Below are positions 61,901 to 64,000 of a stretch of DNA of 64,000 nt, one piece after another. The notes under the pieces were generated by a model. The model did no database searches. It saw nothing but the letters and a program-made list of their open reading frames with translations, and had not been told where the DNA came from. The stretch is from Saccharina japonica (taxonomy: Eukaryota; Sar; Phaeophyceae; Laminariales; Laminariaceae), in the NCBI GenBank assembly GCA_008828725.1, contig MEHQ01003000.1, positions 222,418 to 286,417 on the forward strand. The letters run 5' to 3'. A program made the translations under genes and the position numbers. The number at the start of each line of letters is the position of its first letter. Position 1 is the first letter of the stretch.

Positions 61901-63013
61901 TAATAATGCATTTCTTCTGACAAACAGGTCAAATAAGTATCACACGTATTCTGCATGCTTGGGTTTTTAGTGCACGATATTATAAGACAAGAGTATCATA
62001 CTCGTACCGGTATGCCAGAGTGCACACAGGCGTGGCAACTACCTATCGCAAGGCTTGCGAAACAAAAGTTGGAATTGGCTTATTTATTTATTTATTTCTC
62101 CATCCCATTTATTATATCTTCGCCCTTCCTTTCTCTCTCCTTCCGAGTCGTAACTCAGATCCGGGGTCACATAGCATAGGCTCTTCTCCCTCCTCTCCCA
62201 CTACGGTTCTTGCCTTGCATTTTTATCGCGAGAAGATTTCAGCACTTCCTTCCCCCGTCAACTCTCGCCGAATTGTGCTTACCCACACGCTATAATATGC
62301 GCTCTCGACAGTTGGTGTCATTTGGTAATACAAATATCCATACATACTACGGAGACTCGAACCCTCGACCGCCAACCAAACAGACTTCGTGGTTACCTGT
62401 TAGCCTGTTGGACCACCGGGGCGACCGGCTTATGGTTTGTGTGTGGCCGCGTTTTTTCATGCAGTTTAACCCTTTTAGGACTGCAGACCCGTTTTGGGGA
62501 CAGTCCACTCTAATTCTAAGTACTTTGTCCCCAAAACGGGACTCCAGTCCTATAAGGGTTAAAGTCAGTGGGGACATCAAAGCGGTTTACCGGTATATTA
62601 AATAATTATTACGGGCAAGGACCATAGTAAACACTAGTAAATAGGACCTACGGTAGACACAAAAACCTATATATTTAACCATTTTACTAACAATATTTGG
62701 TCCTATTTACTATGGACCTCCGTAATAGTACAGCTCGTGCTTCCCTCAAACTGTGACGCCTGCGCTTCATCATACCAACCAACAATGGAAGCACGGCAGC
62801 AGCACAACAGCAGCAAGCAGTTCGCGCTGTGACGATAACAGGGGTACAGCAGTAAGTTTTTATAGTAGTAGCATTTCTTTTAAGATTTCAAAAGCCTTCC
62901 GATGCTCTTGCTTAGTTACTTACCGAGATGACGTTTACGTGGACGAGGCCTTCCACTATGTCGCCAGCGAAACATTGCTGCTTGTCCGTGGAAAAGTACA
63001 TTTCTATCCCCAT
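55975..63013 (-). CDS. alpha-arrestin (arrestin N- and C-domain protein)
   Basis: Cytosolic trafficking adaptor fold. Exons 63013-62924, 58334-58083, 57360-57155, 56617-55975 total 1,191 bases, all phases matched, 396 residues. Exon 1 opens MGIEMYFSTDKQQCFAGDIV and continues EGLVHVNV, the classic first strands of the arrestin N-domain. Exon 2 has LRLVGLAKTRI and HRFPFSFVLPPSLPPS; exon 3 has ECSIAYVFEA. The C-domain starts near residue 190 (VGFEADRSVVGINEPVSLTV) and ends in the short tail GQFHL. No PPxY motif is visible, so ubiquitin-ligase recruitment of the yeast ART type is not indicated. Intron 1 is 4.6 kb and holds two SINEs, a satellite-like array and MITEs. The small first exon is found only because its strand pattern and GTAAGT donor are clear. 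Convergent with the C2/FKBP gene, 1.84 kb apart. Confidence 0.92.
57630..57815. mobile_element. TATTACGGGG-type MITE, ACCCGCGATGG subfamily
   Basis: ATAGTACGGGGCGGGGTTTT left, AGTAACCATAACCCGCGATG inside, GTCCCCCCGGAATAG right. Relative of 35526-35757. Arrestin intron 2. Confidence 0.7.
58990..59130. mobile_element. TATTACGGGG MITE, AGTAAATAGGACC subfamily
   Basis: GCACGGGGGACCATAGTAAA ... GTCCTATTTACTAGTG ... CCACCCCGTAATAG. Arrestin intron 1. Confidence 0.82.
59700..60580. repeat. satellite-like tandem array, unit about 60 then 140 bp
   Basis: Repeated words CGGTCCTTATATTTCGGCTC, TAAGGACCGTTCGTTATGTT and TTTTAAGGGAATACTT; unit marks near 59755, 59817, 59892, 60127, 60268, 60408 and 60559. 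A TTAACCC MITE (59972-60057) is inserted in it. Arrestin intron 1. Confidence 0.88.
59972..60057. mobile_element. TTAACCC MITE nested in the array
   Basis: TAACCCATTCAGAACTGAAA to CCAGTTCTTAACGGGTTAA. Confidence 0.88.
61037..61127. repeat. 91-bp structured repeat, copy 2
   Basis: TCGCGCTTGGTGCAAGCAAT ... GAGGGTCTATGGTCATA, followed at once by one N. Hairpin GTTGG-TGAAAAC-CCAAC is a compensated version of copy 1. Confidence 0.85.
61136..61471 (-). mobile_element. tRNA-derived SINE, copy 3
   Basis: Minus-strand head CGGTCGCCCCGATCGTCTAG, box B GGAGTTCGAATCTCA, body with CGCGATAAAAATGCAAGG, end GCGAAGATAATAAATGGG. Arrestin intron 1. Confidence 0.88.
62102..62428 (-). mobile_element. tRNA-derived SINE, copy 4
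   Basis: Minus-strand head CCGGTCGCCCCGGTGGTCCA, box B AGGGTTCGAGTCTCC, shared body, tail ATGGGATGG plus (AAAT)n. Arrestin intron 1. Confidence 0.88.
62465..62562. mobile_element. TTAACCC MITE, long palindrome
   Basis: TTAACCCTTTTAGGACTGCA left and CAGTCCTATAAGGGTTAA right; CCCGTTTTGGGGACA pairs with TGTCCCCAAAACGGG-like sequence. Same subtype as 26259-26355. Confidence 0.9.
62606..62733. mobile_element. TATTACGGGG MITE, AGTAAATAGGACC subfamily
   Basis: ATTATTACGGGCAAGGACCA left, TTGGTCCTATTTACTATGGA and CCTCCGTAATAG right. About 190 bases inside the donor of arrestin exon 1. Confidence 0.82.
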
Positions 63014-64000
63014 TGCCGCTCCTGGAAGGGTCAACGCCGTCAACAAATGAGCATAACACAGGTAAACAGCACAAAACGAGGGGACAGCAGCATTTAGTAG
63101 TTTACAAGTATACCAGGTATATGGCTATACCAGGTATCATAGCACGGGCAATGCGAGAGCAAGCGATACATCCTTCGAGCATGTGGTGCTTTTCACCTAC
63201 TACAATTCATACGTTTATACTGTACAACTAACTAAGAAAGCATGAATTCATCGAGCCACGAAGCACTGGACCCTTTTGACAGTTCCATACTGCTGTAGTC
63301 CACGACTATTATACACGAAGCGCGAAAATCAAAAGCATAGATAGGCTTCAAAACGTGAGTTTGAGAGTAGCGATTTGCGACGCACCTGCAACCCAACCGT
63401 TGAAACGACTGCCCCCGGCGCGTTTTCCGTTGTTCGCTGTTCGTTGTGCGTTGTCGCTCGCCACCGTGCGTCTTCAACCAAGTCTGAACAATTGCTGTGG
63501 GTTTATCGGACGAGGCTTGCATGTTTGTTCCAGGGGACAGGGGGCGGGACGTTGCTATTAATATAACTATTAATAGATGCCACTACCAAAATCACCCCGA
63601 GTACTAAAAACTAAAAAATACAAACCTCTATACAGTAGTAATACATATCGATTGAGCGGTAGAACTCACAGCTGCTATCATGTACTTTTACACTTACATG
63701 CATATCCAAGGCCATCAATACAGACATACTGTAGTGGTCTACTCGTAAAAAAGGAACCCAACGAAAAATTAAGAAAATTCTGAACTTAGTCAATGCATAG
63801 ACTTTAAGAAAATGATCCATTCCTATGGATGACCTGGGCCTAAACCACCATTCAGTGTACATTCCTAGGAACACGTCCTCTCAGGGACCAAAACAAGTCA
63901 GCGCAACATGAGAAAACATGCCTTCGATCACACCCGGAATAAGAAAGTCAGCCTGAGCCTGATTTCAAGTCTCGTATGAGAGGGCCGGCACCGTACATTA
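63014..64000. other. upstream region of the arrestin gene
   Basis: No supported gene. Contains two close TATACCAGGTAT palindromes (63109, 63126). The divergent partner, if any, lies beyond the right edge. Confidence 0.5.

Overview
This is a window of eukaryotic nuclear DNA. The genes are broken into many phase-consistent exons of 66 to 1,300 bases with GT-AG introns of 0.4 to 5.3 kb. The introns are full of small transposons, microsatellites and tandem arrays. The gene set (SMC5, EXO1, an alpha-arrestin, a DUF2993 protein with a signal-peptide-plus-transit-like leader) and the intron density fit a photosynthetic stramenopile. A brown alga (Ectocarpus-like) is my best guess, from gene style and strictly alternating gene strands; the species is inference. 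I see no rRNA, functional tRNA, CRISPR array, operon or viral gene.

Layout of the eight supported genes: (1) SMC5, minus, 13020 down to 1214 and probably on past the left edge; (2) an EEF1A-lysine-methyltransferase-like class I SAM methyltransferase, plus, 13685-19081; (3) an 80-residue single-TM protein, minus, 21600-20339; (4) a protein with two U1/matrin-type zinc fingers, minus, 30945-27673; (5) EXO1, plus, 31308-42539, all eight exons; (6) a DUF2993 protein, minus, 49836-46776; (7) a zinc finger/C2/C2/Tudor-like/FKBP-like protein, plus, 50157-54130; (8) an alpha-arrestin, minus, 63013-55975. The exon models were built by hand. In all except parts of the methyltransferase and the last junction of gene 7, reading phases close exactly, which is strong internal evidence.

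Genes 1/2, 4/5 and 6/7 are head-to-head pairs with 664, 362 and 320 bases between start codons, so shared bidirectional promoters are likely. Two of these pairs hold a genome-maintenance gene (SMC5, EXO1). Introns and the 21.6-27.7 kb, 42.5-46.8 kb and 54.1-56.0 kb spacers carry the mobile DNA: a tRNA-derived SINE family (4 copies), a palindromic TTAACCC MITE (10 loci), a roughly 240-380 bp TIR element (at least 6 copies), a TATTACGGGG-ended MITE group (5), a CAGGACACC MITE (2), two foldback elements, two larger TIR transposons, a short poly(A)-tailed insertion with a visible empty site, and several tandem arrays. A 67-base N gap sits inside EXO1 intron 6 and a single N sits in arrestin intron 1. 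Both abut copies of the same 91-bp repeat.
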